A stretch of 5,120 bases of DNA from Candidatus Thorarchaeota archaeon. GTDB taxonomy: Archaea > Asgardarchaeota > Thorarchaeia > Thorarchaeales > Thorarchaeaceae. Below, one piece after another: positions 1 to 5,120 of this stretch. The notes beneath the pieces are model-generated. The model was given only the letters and a program-made list of their open reading frames with translations, had not been told where the DNA came from and ran no database searches. The position numbers were made by a program, and so were the translations under genes. How positions within the stretch are numbered: the stretch's first letter is position 1; every line of letters starts with the position of its first letter. The stretch lies in NCBI GenBank assembly GCA_029856425.1, contig JAHQWZ010000167.1:1-5120 (forward strand). The letters run 5' to 3'.

Positions 1-1929
1 GCCTTCAGTTTCATCTGGACTTGTTGCCCACCCTATTCTATCAAGTCTGACTAAAAGTTCAGAGAGAAGCATTACTCCACCTGAATCTCTTGACTCCTCT
101 GCCAAACGAAGTATGTCTCTTCTTATCCCATCAATTCGGTCATCTCGCTTAAGAAGACCCTTCACCATTCCTCGTTGCTTCCTCGCCTGTGAGATCCAAG
201 CTTCAGGATCATACCCTAGCTCAGATAGCAATTCGACTAACGCGCTTCTGTAGGCCGGTATCTTAAGCAGTGTAGCACCTTGCTTCTCAAATGCCTCCCG
301 CAGTCGTTCCCGTATTCTCTCAATTCGATTTGCACGATCCAAGAGAACATCAAGCTCCTTGTCAAGACTCTCCTCTTTAGATAGTGGACTAAGTACAACT
401 GGTACAACAACATCGCCTGATGTTTGAAGTGTGAATTCCAAATGCCTTTCACGATAGCCACGGGCACTTACACGCCCCTCATAGTTGCTCTTTGGAAGTG
501 AAGCTTTTATGACGCCCTTAGAGTCAGAATTAGCAGTGAAAGCTCCTAACTCGAGTGAGGCTCCCGGCACAGGATTTCCTGAATGGTCATAGACATGAAA
601 CCTCACGCTGCAACCTGCTTCTCCCGCTGGAAAGACTTTGGACATCCTTGTTATCTTTGCTTTCATGGTCTGCTCAGGAATCCCTTCCAGTATTGACTCC
701 AACTCCCGCATCATAGATTCTTTTGCTAAGCCATCTGATATGAGGGCTCTCGTTCCTTCACGAATAAGCTTACGTGCATCAGTTGAAGCCAGAAGACTCA
801 TTTCCCTGGAGAGAGAACGGATGTATTTCCTTAGGTTTACGTCATTATTTGCACGCTTTGTTATTATCTCTGCGATAGAGTTCATAGCGTCCGAAGAAGG
901 CAGGAAGACATCAGCGAACTCTCGGAGTCGGCCAACTTGATAGCCAGTACCTCTCAATCGAGAGGGCGGGTATACCGCAATTCGCAGACGCCCCTTCTTG
1001 GAAAACCCTACCATCACGAAGGGAATTAGAAGCAATGATGATTTTTCAGTGATTTCAACGCCTCTTAGAGGTACAAGAAAAGCATCTAGCAATTCCTTTT
1101 GTTCACGAATTGCAGAGCTCATTCTGTTTATTTCATCCCGCAGGGCTTCTTCTCGCTCCAGCAAACTCTGGGATTCACCCTTAGTACTCCCAAGTAATTC
1201 CTTAAGCCGAGCCTCATCCCTCGCCAGGGCGTCAGCCCTCGCTTTCCTCTCACTTATTAAATCTATAGCGTCACGCCTTTGTTCAAGACGCGAATCAAGC
1301 ATCTCTACGTCCCTCTTCAAGAACTCAATTCGCTGCTCCAATCTGCGGATCTTTTGACCTGATTCGGATTGGCTTTCACTAATAATACTCTGGATTCTCT
1401 GATGAAGCATGTCTAGCAATATTGAAAGCTTATCGTTTGCTGAACTAATTGCGCTTGATGTTTCATAGAGTGTGTCAAAAAGACGCGATGCCTCTTCACT
1501 TCTGATGGCCTCAGGTAGAACCAAACCAAATGGCTCGATGAAATCATTTGTTGGCCAATCCATAAGGTCCGAAATTCCGTCAGCTTGCGGTCCTGAGAGC
1601 AACCCAAGAATAGTTACCTCCTTCCCTTTCATCAGGGATGCTAGTAATTCGCGGGTATCTTCAATGCATTTATGGAGGTCAATAGGCAATTCTGCTGAAT
1701 CAATGCAGTTCTGAACACTTGAGATATCAATTTCAGTGAGAGGAAGCATGCTACCAGAACTTATCCCAAGCAGCTCTATCAAGAAACAGAAATTAGGTAT
1801 CGAAGATTGAACAACCATGACAGGATAGTATGTCTTGAGGACAAACTCCAACTCTTGTCCATTTCGGGCCTCTAGAGCTCTCAAGACCATAGATGCCAAA
1901 ACATAATCCTCAGGAATAGCCTGCTCCAT
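1..1929 (-). CDS. Coiled-coil protein with carboxypeptidase-regulatory/Ig-like domain (C-terminus beyond window)
   Basis: This minus-strand frame has no stop from its start to the left edge, giving 643 residues with the C-terminus missing. I do not recognise a named family. Residues 1-145 look like a mixed alpha/beta domain (LEFVLKTYYPVMVVQ, then FCFLIELLGI). Residues about 150-285 are rich in Glu, Arg, Leu and Ser with heptad character, a predicted coiled coil. A globular stretch with beta strands follows (LLLIPFVMVGFSKKGRLRIA, about 299-318). Residues about 433-515 (GNPVPGASLELG, later GDVVVPVVLSPL) resemble a carboxypeptidase regulatory-like/Ig-like beta sandwich. The rest is helical and charged. 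There is no signal peptide or membrane span, so it is probably a cytosolic scaffold. I chose ATG at 1929 because GGAGGT lies 6 bases upstream. An in-frame ATG at 2004 would add 25 residues but has only a weak ribosome site. It is transcribed divergently from the zinc-finger gene. That it is a gene is near certain; its role is unknown. Confidence 0.85.
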   Translation of the reverse strand, partial: MEQAIPEDYVLASMVLRALEARNGQELEFVLKTYYPVMVVQSSIPNFCFLIELLGISSGSMLPLTEIDISSVQNCIDSAELPIDLHKCIEDTRELLASLMKGKEVTILGLLSGPQADGISDLMDWPTNDFIEPFGLVLPEAIRSEEASRLFDTLYETSSAISSANDKLSILLDMLHQRIQSIISESQSESGQKIRRLEQRIEFLKRDVEMLDSRLEQRRDAIDLISERKARADALARDEARLKELLGSTKGESQSLLEREEALRDEINRMSSAIREQKELLDAFLVPLRGVEITEKSSLLLIPFVMVGFSKKGRLRIAVYPPSRLRGTGYQVGRLREFADVFLPSSDAMNSIAEIITKRANNDVNLRKYIRSLSREMSLLASTDARKLIREGTRALISDGLAKESMMRELESILEGIPEQTMKAKITRMSKVFPAGEAGCSVRFHVYDHSGNPVPGASLELGAFTANSDSKGVIKASLPKSNYEGRVSARGYRERHLEFTLQTSGDVVVPVVLSPLSKEESLDKELDVLLDRANRIERIRERLREAFEKQGATLLKIPAYRSALVELLSELGYDPEAWISQARKQRGMVKGLLKRDDRIDGIRRDILRLAEESRDSGGVMLLSELLVRLDRIGWATSPDETEG

Positions 1930-1935
1930 CGGCGG

Positions 1936-1941
1936 ACCTCC
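1936..1941 (-). promoter_or_regulatory. Shine-Dalgarno site deciding the start of the coiled-coil gene
   Basis: On the minus strand this reads GGAGGT, a full match to the anti-Shine-Dalgarno core, with 6 bases before the ATG at 1929. The alternative ATG at 2004 is preceded only by a weak GAGTGG-like stretch. The hexamer also encodes Gly-Gly if translation begins upstream, so the choice is favoured but not proven. Confidence 0.5.
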
Positions 1942-2004
1942 TGCCAACTGAATACTACGGGCTGCAGTTTTCGGGATTATGAGATTGTCATGCTCGAGGT
2001 CCAT

Positions 2005-2111
2005 CGGGGTCCACTCTTTTCGATGGCAAAGAAATCCTTTTCATCCTTTCTAACACCTCATTGCGATAGTATTTGAGAGCGCTTTCTCTTTACTTGGAGT
2101 TTCATTTAGGA
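2005..2111. promoter_or_regulatory. Divergent intergenic region with probable promoters for both flanking genes
   Basis: This gap separates the minus-strand coiled-coil gene (longest possible start 2004) from the plus-strand zinc-finger gene, so it must hold or adjoin both promoters. The most AT-rich element is ATAGTATTT at 2066-2074, which could act as a TATA-like box in either direction. Read on plus, initiation about 25 bases downstream would fall near 2095-2100, just before the ATG at 2112. No clear palindromic operator was seen. Confidence 0.35.
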
Positions 2112-2468
2112 ATGACGAGAAGCAAACCAGTTCTAGATCCATATTGCGCTTTGTGCGGCAGCTACAAAGGAATCGGCTACTGCCGGAACAAAAAATGCCC
2201 AAGCCATGGGAATATGGATAAACAGGACCAGTCCTTTGTTTCGAAAGCTTCTTGCGTGTTATGCAGCAATGCCGCATCGGTAGTGTGCATACGCTGTGGC
2301 AATATGTACTGTGATTTACATTCTGCGAATAGCGGAGATAGCAATTTCTGTGGACTTGACCATCACATAGGAATCTGCAGTATATGCTTAAAGCGTGTAT
2401 GTGAGAATTGCTGGATTCTAGATGAAACTGGAAAAATCGATTGCATTGAGCATCTCGAAGAAGGCTAG
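2112..2468 (+). CDS. Small multi-zinc-finger protein with B-box-like central module
   Basis: The 118-residue product is dominated by Cys/His pairs that should bind several zinc ions. The first cluster is C12-x2-C15-x8-C24-x4-C29-x2-H32, a zinc-ribbon-like knuckle. The middle cluster is C48-x2-C51-x7-C59-x2-C62-x4-C67-x2-H70, then C80 and H84/H85, a spacing close to B-box zinc fingers. The third is C89-x2-C92-x4-C97-x2-C100-x10-C111-x2-H114, a treble-clef or RING-like half. B-boxes mediate protein contacts in eukaryotic TRIM proteins, so a protein-binding adaptor role is plausible but inferred; nucleic-acid binding is also possible. No enzyme domain is visible. I chose ATG at 2112, with GGAG 12 bases upstream. 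An in-frame TTG at 2073 would add 13 residues lacking zinc ligands. It lies 71 bases before the longin/winged-helix gene, on the same strand, so it could share its transcript. Confidence 0.8.
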   Translation: MTRSKPVLDPYCALCGSYKGIGYCRNKKCPSHGNMDKQDQSFVSKASCVLCSNAASVVCIRCGNMYCDLHSANSGDSNFCGLDHHIGICSICLKRVCENCWILDETGKIDCIEHLEEG

Positions 2469-2473
2469 ATAAA

Positions 2474-2509
2474 AACCAAAGGAATACATAACGGTCACTC
2501 TTTTATGCA
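2474..2509 (+). promoter_or_regulatory. Candidate archaeal promoter for the longin/winged-helix and GTPase pair
   Basis: The 71-base gap before the ATG at 2540 contains a purine-rich stretch (AACCAAAGGA) directly followed by ATACATAA at 2484-2491, an arrangement like BRE plus TATA box. Initiation about 25 bases downstream would leave a leader of roughly 25 bases. A second AT-rich element, TTTTATG at 2501-2507, is an alternative box giving a nearly leaderless transcript. Read-through from the zinc-finger gene cannot be excluded. Confidence 0.35.
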
Positions 2510-2539
2510 AGAATTACGTGTCCGAGATGGGAACGACAA

Positions 2540-3643
2540 ATGCCAAAAGCCGCCTTCATCGTTCAGCTAGATGATTTTCAAGGGTTCATTGTGAAGAAAC
2601 GGCATCCTTCGTCTCTTACACTCACAGAAACAATGCTCAATCTCGTTTTCTTTGAGCATCAGAAAGGGAAGGAACAGGTAATCAGAGAATCCGAAATCGA
2701 AGGGATGAGAATTGCATCCTTTGCCATGGAGGTATTCCCCGGCTGGACCGTATGCTTTGTGCTTGATGAGGACGATGTCCTTGACGAGATTTCACACGAG
2801 CTCACAGGCATGGGAAGATTCATGCTTGAACTCATGCATGCAGATCCTGAATCGCTAGAGATTGAAGAGATTCTTGCCAAGAGAAGCATGATGTCCACCA
2901 TCGACGATGAGCAGAAGGCAGCATCTATTTTCATGACACCGTCCTCAGCTCTTCTTCTTGAAAGGCTCCATACAGAGGGTGTTGAGAGCACCGCTAAGCT
3001 ATCAATGTGGCTCAAGAACCAAGTTCAAAGTGATAATGTGGATTTAAAGGAAGCAATCACGCCTCTTATGGAATCGGGCCTTGTTGCAGTAGAGATTATG
3101 GGGAAACTAGAAACAGCATTTCTAGTGAAGGACGTATTCCCACACAGATCGCCACCAGTGGAGTCATTCAAAGCTACCAGTGTAGCACATCCCAATTTGA
3201 TGGCTCAATATCAGGAGTACCTGAAGAACTTCTTCTCCCCTGACCCCCCAACAAAGGGCTATAATCCAACCCTACCTGTAACTGATCCAAACTCCCCTAT
3301 TTTGGAAGATAGAGAGAAAATTGCTAGGATATTGTCCAGTAGCATCAATTATGCAGTGCTCCAATGCTTGAGAAATGGCCCACTACGCTTGGGACAAATC
3401 GCCAGTCAAATCTCATTCCCTGATGGCGTTGTTCAGAGGGCACTATGGGCTATGGAGGCAGAAAGGATAGCTGCGAATTTCGAAGAGGAAGGAGTTTGGG
3501 CACTCATCACCAATCCCAAGATGGAAATATTCCTGCCGGAGTATATTCTGCCGATAATCGCAGCAAAGCTTGAAGATAAGAGGCTCAGTTCAGATACAGC
3601 AAGAAGATATTTGGAGCTAATCGTGCAGACTTGGAGTGAGTAA
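2540..3643 (+). CDS. Longin-like domain protein with two predicted winged-helix domains
   Basis: The product is 367 residues, with no family name I can assign. Residues 1-100 follow a longin/roadblock-like order: a beta hairpin (AAFIVQLDDFQGFIVKK, 4-20), a helix (28-40), strands around 56-76 (MRIASFAMEVFPGWTVCFVL) and a C-terminal helix (79-99). Residues about 133-200 look like a winged helix: helices at SALLLERL, TAKLSMWLKN and LKEAITPLMESGLV, then a strand-rich wing (VEIMGKLETAFLV). A Pro-rich linker (about 201-255) leads to a second winged helix at about 258-325 (INYAVLQCLRNGPLRLGQIA, then GVVQRALWAMEAERIAANF, wing EEEGVWALI). Paired winged helices may bind DNA or, as in ESCRT-II, proteins. 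Lacking a basic recognition helix and lying beside a GTPase, I lean to protein binding. The start is ATG at 2540, with GGGA 7 bases upstream. The last 8 bases overlap the GTPase gene, implying co-transcription and translational coupling. Confidence 0.85.
   Translation: MPKAAFIVQLDDFQGFIVKKRHPSSLTLTETMLNLVFFEHQKGKEQVIRESEIEGMRIASFAMEVFPGWTVCFVLDEDDVLDEISHELTGMGRFMLELMHADPESLEIEEILAKRSMMSTIDDEQKAASIFMTPSSALLLERLHTEGVESTAKLSMWLKNQVQSDNVDLKEAITPLMESGLVAVEIMGKLETAFLVKDVFPHRSPPVESFKATSVAHPNLMAQYQEYLKNFFSPDPPTKGYNPTLPVTDPNSPILEDREKIARILSSSINYAVLQCLRNGPLRLGQIASQISFPDGVVQRALWAMEAERIAANFEEEGVWALITNPKMEIFLPEYILPIIAAKLEDKRLSSDTARRYLELIVQTWSE
3633..3636 (+). promoter_or_regulatory. Internal ribosome site for the GTPase inside the upstream gene's end
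   Basis: GGAG lies within the last codons of the longin/winged-helix gene, 8 bases before an in-frame TTG at 3645. The GTG at 3636 overlaps this GGAG and has no other good ribosome site. Either start couples GTPase translation to that of the upstream gene; the site itself favours TTG. Confidence 0.4.
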
Positions 3644-4496
3644 ATTGATTCGAAGTGTCTATGTTTTGGGTCAAGAAGGAGATGTAGTCTACTCCAAGGA
3701 CTACGCCAAGAGTGACACAAAGGCCAGTTTGGTCGAGTTTCTTGTCAATCTTGTCCAGTTTCTGAAGAGTGTGGATCTTGAGGGAAAGACCGAATTTATG
3801 AACGTAGCCATTTCTAGAATATTCTTTGCTCAGAGAGATCTGTTCACGTTCGTCTTTGTCGCGGATAAGGCAGATGATGCTGTGCAGATTGAGGACAAGA
3901 TGACCCAGATGGTTGAAACCTTCATGAAAGACTTCGCAAATCTCGCTGCAGCGAAGCAGCCCTTGGATGGATTCGATGCCAAGGTGGATGAGATTGCTGT
4001 AACCATGGTCAAAGTCGCAATCCTAGGATTTGCTGGTGTTGGAAAGACAACAACTTTGCATTTGCTCAGAGGAGAAACGCTTCCACTTGTTCACGACCCC
4101 ACAATAGGCGTGAGCATCAAACGTCTGCCTGAAGAAGTTCAAAATGCCAACATCGTGCTCTGGGACCTAGCAGGACAGTCAAGATTCAGCATTCTCTGGG
4201 CAAAGATGATTGCTAACGCACAGGTTGTCGTTATTGTCACAGACAGCACGCTCGAGAATGTACTTCGCAGTAAGAAACTAGTCACGCTAGTAAAGGATGA
4301 AGTGCCCGAGGCGAAAGTAATTGGTATTGCCAATAAACAGGACCTACCCACTGCTTTGACTCCCGAGAGAGTTGGACAAATTCTTGGCATCCCAACCTAC
4401 GAATTGGTGGCTATTGATATTTCTTACAGAGACCGCCTAATTCAGATTATTCGCAAAGCTATTCTTGAGGGCAAGGCAGAAACCAAAGCTGCATGA
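3636..4496 (+). CDS. Arf-like small GTPase with N-terminal longin-like domain
   Basis: A 286-residue nucleotide-binding switch protein. Residues 4-105 resemble a longin fold: strands IRSVYVLGQEGDVVYSKDY (5-23), a long helix (about 29-45), strands MNVAISRIFF and LFTFVFVAD, and a final helix (about 84-102). The G domain spans about 123-280: G1 GFAGVGKT (131-138), G2 threonine T156 in PTIGV, G3 WDLAGQ (176-181) with the Arf-type catalytic-position Gln181, and G4 NKQD (233-236) within ANKQDLPTA. PTIG, the Trp before DxxGQ and NKQDLP are Arf/Arl traits rather than Rab or Ras. The G5 SA/TCA motif is not evident near AIDIS (259-263). The longin-like domain sits where Arf has its membrane-binding N-terminal helix. 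There is no C-terminal cysteine for prenylation. It probably acts in the cytosol or on a membrane surface with the overlapping longin/winged-helix protein. The GTG start at 3636 was chosen. TTG at 3645, 8 bases after GGAG, is a serious alternative, losing three residues. Confidence 0.92.
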   Translation: MSKLIRSVYVLGQEGDVVYSKDYAKSDTKASLVEFLVNLVQFLKSVDLEGKTEFMNVAISRIFFAQRDLFTFVFVADKADDAVQIEDKMTQMVETFMKDFANLAAAKQPLDGFDAKVDEIAVTMVKVAILGFAGVGKTTTLHLLRGETLPLVHDPTIGVSIKRLPEEVQNANIVLWDLAGQSRFSILWAKMIANAQVVVIVTDSTLENVLRSKKLVTLVKDEVPEAKVIGIANKQDLPTALTPERVGQILGIPTYELVAIDISYRDRLIQIIRKAILEGKAETKAA

Positions 4497-4511
4497 ATTC
4501 TCCGGGAGAAT
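4497..4511. repeat. Perfect 7-bp inverted repeat just after the GTPase stop codon
   Basis: ATTCTCC-G-GGAGAAT begins at the base after the TGA stop. As RNA it could form a 6-bp stem with a CGG loop. No T-run follows, so it does not look like a classic intrinsic terminator. It could be a 3'-end stabilising hairpin, or a small palindromic protein-binding site. Confidence 0.4.
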
Positions 4512-4519
4512 CCACTCCA

Positions 4520-4625
4520 AGTGTACTATATCACCGTAAATCAGGTTATATGTAGGATATCCACCATGGCAAAGGTTAAGAACCATACCCAAGCAGTATC
4601 GATATAGTAGGCTATACTAAGGTGA
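4520..4625 (+). promoter_or_regulatory. Candidate promoter region and ribosome site of the coiled-coil/SHOCT-like gene
   Basis: Several TATA-like elements lie here: ACTATATC (4525-4532), TTATATGT (4546-4553) and GATATAGT (4601-4608). TTATATGT, preceded by AAATCAGG, would place initiation near 4572-4578 with a leader of about 55 bases. GGTGA at 4621-4625 is a good Shine-Dalgarno site 6 bases before the ATG at 4632. Presence of a promoter is likely given the 135-base gap; which box is used is not decidable by eye. Confidence 0.4.
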
Positions 4626-4631
4626 CATTTC

Positions 4632-5120
4632 ATGGCCTTTGACATAGGTGAATTAACAGCAAAGCTGAAGGAAATCGAGACCTACGCTATGAAGGTTGCA
4701 GAAACCAAAAGGCTTGCCGATCAGTTGGCAGAGAACCTAGCCAAGATGAAGACGGCAATCAACCAGACGATTAATGACAGCTTCACAGAAATTGCTAATC
4801 AGATTGATACTTTGAGGAAGAACATGGAGGAAATGGAAAGTGTGAAGGCACCAGGCGGTGCCGCAGCTGCACCAGCAGCCGCACCGACTCCAACTCCAGA
4901 ACCTGCCCCAGTAGCCGCTCCCTCGCCTGCGCCGGAATCTGGCCCCACAGCCGCTCCAGAGCCAGCTCCAAAGCCAGCTCCAGAACCTGTTGCAGAAGCC
5001 GTTCCTGCTGAAGGTAGCGATCAGCTAGACTTTCTCCTCCAGCAGAAAGACAGGCTAAAAGCATCACTCACTGACCTTCGATTTGACTATATGAGAGGCT
5101 ATATTCCAGAGGATGACTAC
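4632..5120 (+). CDS. Coiled-coil protein with Ala/Pro-rich linker and SHOCT-like C-terminal motif (truncated by window)
   Basis: The frame stays open to the right edge, giving 163 residues. Residues 1-72 are charged, Ala/Leu-rich and lack helix breakers until 73, a predicted coiled coil. Residues about 73-128 are almost entirely Ala, Pro, Glu and Thr, including three APEP/APKP tetrapeptide repeats, a flexible linker. Residues about 129-163 form a charged helical segment ending in LTDLRFDYMRGYIPEDDY. This follows the L..L...Y..G.I.E..Y pattern of SHOCT-like C-terminal motifs common at archaeal protein ends, so probably only a short tail is missing. There is no signal peptide or membrane span. 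It looks like a cytosolic oligomerising adaptor, inferred from architecture only. The ATG at 4632 follows GGTGA by 6 bases. It is on the GTPase strand but separated by 135 bases with its own likely promoter, so a functional link is uncertain. Confidence 0.8.
   Translation, partial: MAFDIGELTAKLKEIETYAMKVAETKRLADQLAENLAKMKTAINQTINDSFTEIANQIDTLRKNMEEMESVKAPGGAAAAPAAAPTPTPEPAPVAAPSPAPESGPTAAPEPAPKPAPEPVAEAVPAEGSDQLDFLLQQKDRLKASLTDLRFDYMRGYIPEDDY
4953..4988 (+). repeat. Three tandem 12-base coding repeats (Ala-Pro-Glu/Lys-Pro)
   Basis: Units GCTCCAGAGCCA, GCTCCAAAGCCA and GCTCCAGAACCT run head to tail inside the linker of the coiled-coil/SHOCT-like gene. They encode APEP, APKP, APEP. They are the cleanest part of a longer Ala/Pro-rich stretch (about 4848-5010) and probably vary in copy number between relatives through slippage. 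Confidence 0.65.

Noticed and set aside
638..1714. Several plus-strand open frames of 80-119 codons opposite the long minus-strand gene
   Set aside because: They are antisense to a continuous minus-strand frame. Their products are Ser/Arg-rich low-quality sequences typical of shadows of a coiled-coil gene.
1988..2044. 18-codon minus-strand ORF overlapping the coiled-coil gene's possible upstream start
   Set aside because: A GAAAGG-like site precedes it, but nothing supports coding, and it overlaps the 2004 start region in another frame.
2073..2111. TTG-initiated extension of the zinc-finger protein by 13 residues
   Set aside because: The extension holds no zinc ligands, lacks a ribosome site, and would occupy the probable promoter; ATG 2112 is simpler.
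2050..2277. Minus-strand 75-codon frame across the divergent gap and the zinc-finger gene
   Set aside because: It overlaps the zinc-finger gene, whose cysteine spacing is clearly under coding constraint, and its own product shows no recognisable features.
4497..4530. Intrinsic terminator after the GTPase gene
   Set aside because: The hairpin is short and is followed by CCACTCC rather than a T-rich tract, so termination here is not supported.
4566..4607. 13-codon ORF starting ATGGCAAAGG in the gap before the last gene
   Set aside because: It has no proper ribosome site, and its end lies in a TATA-like stretch; too short to support as a gene or leader peptide.
4848..5010. Ala/Pro-rich segment as a signal peptide, TonB-like periplasmic region or CRISPR-like repeat
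   Set aside because: It lies mid-protein, has no hydrophobic anchor before it, stays in frame, and its repeat units are short codon-level repeats with no spacers.
4795..5067. Minus-strand 90-codon frame rich in Leu, Glu and Gln
   Set aside because: It is the complement of the Ala/Pro-rich coding repeats of the plus-strand gene; the leucine-rich look is an artefact of that repeat.

Overview
The window most likely comes from an Asgard archaeon. The main evidence is an Arf-like small GTPase with the eukaryote-style strings PTIGV, WDLAGQ and ANKQDLP, fused behind a longin-like domain. Longin-like folds and Arf-type GTPases of this kind are characteristic of Asgard genomes. The moderate base composition would fit a Thorarchaeia-type lineage better than the AT-rich Lokiarchaeia, but that is inference. 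Gene starts sit near short GGAG/GGTGA-type ribosome binding sites and AT-rich TATA-like stretches, as expected for an archaeon. No rRNA, tRNA, CRISPR array, insertion sequence or phage gene was seen.

Layout: (1) Positions 1-1929, minus strand: one long open frame that runs off the left edge. It encodes a coiled-coil protein with an embedded carboxypeptidase-regulatory/Ig-like beta domain. (2) A divergent intergenic region. (3) Positions 2112-2468, plus: a 118-residue protein built almost wholly of zinc-binding Cys/His clusters, the middle one spaced like a B-box. (4) Positions 2540-3643, plus: a protein with a longin-like N-terminus followed by two predicted winged-helix domains. (5) Positions 3636-4496, plus: the longin-Arf GTPase, whose start overlaps the end of the previous gene by 8 bases. 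(6) A 135-base gap with a small perfect hairpin and TATA-like boxes. (7) Positions 4632 to the right edge, plus: a coiled-coil protein with an Ala/Pro-rich linker and a SHOCT-like C-terminal helix motif.

The notable unit is the overlapping pair at 2540-4496. Both proteins begin with what looks like a longin/roadblock-type fold, and one carries a GTPase while the other carries paired winged helices. This suggests a co-expressed GTPase and partner in which the longin-like domains could pair, as longin and roadblock domains do in eukaryotic GTPase regulators. The zinc-finger and coiled-coil genes around it look like scaffold or adaptor proteins. No enzyme other than the GTPase is recognisable, and no protein has an evident membrane span or signal peptide, so the visible products appear cytosolic.
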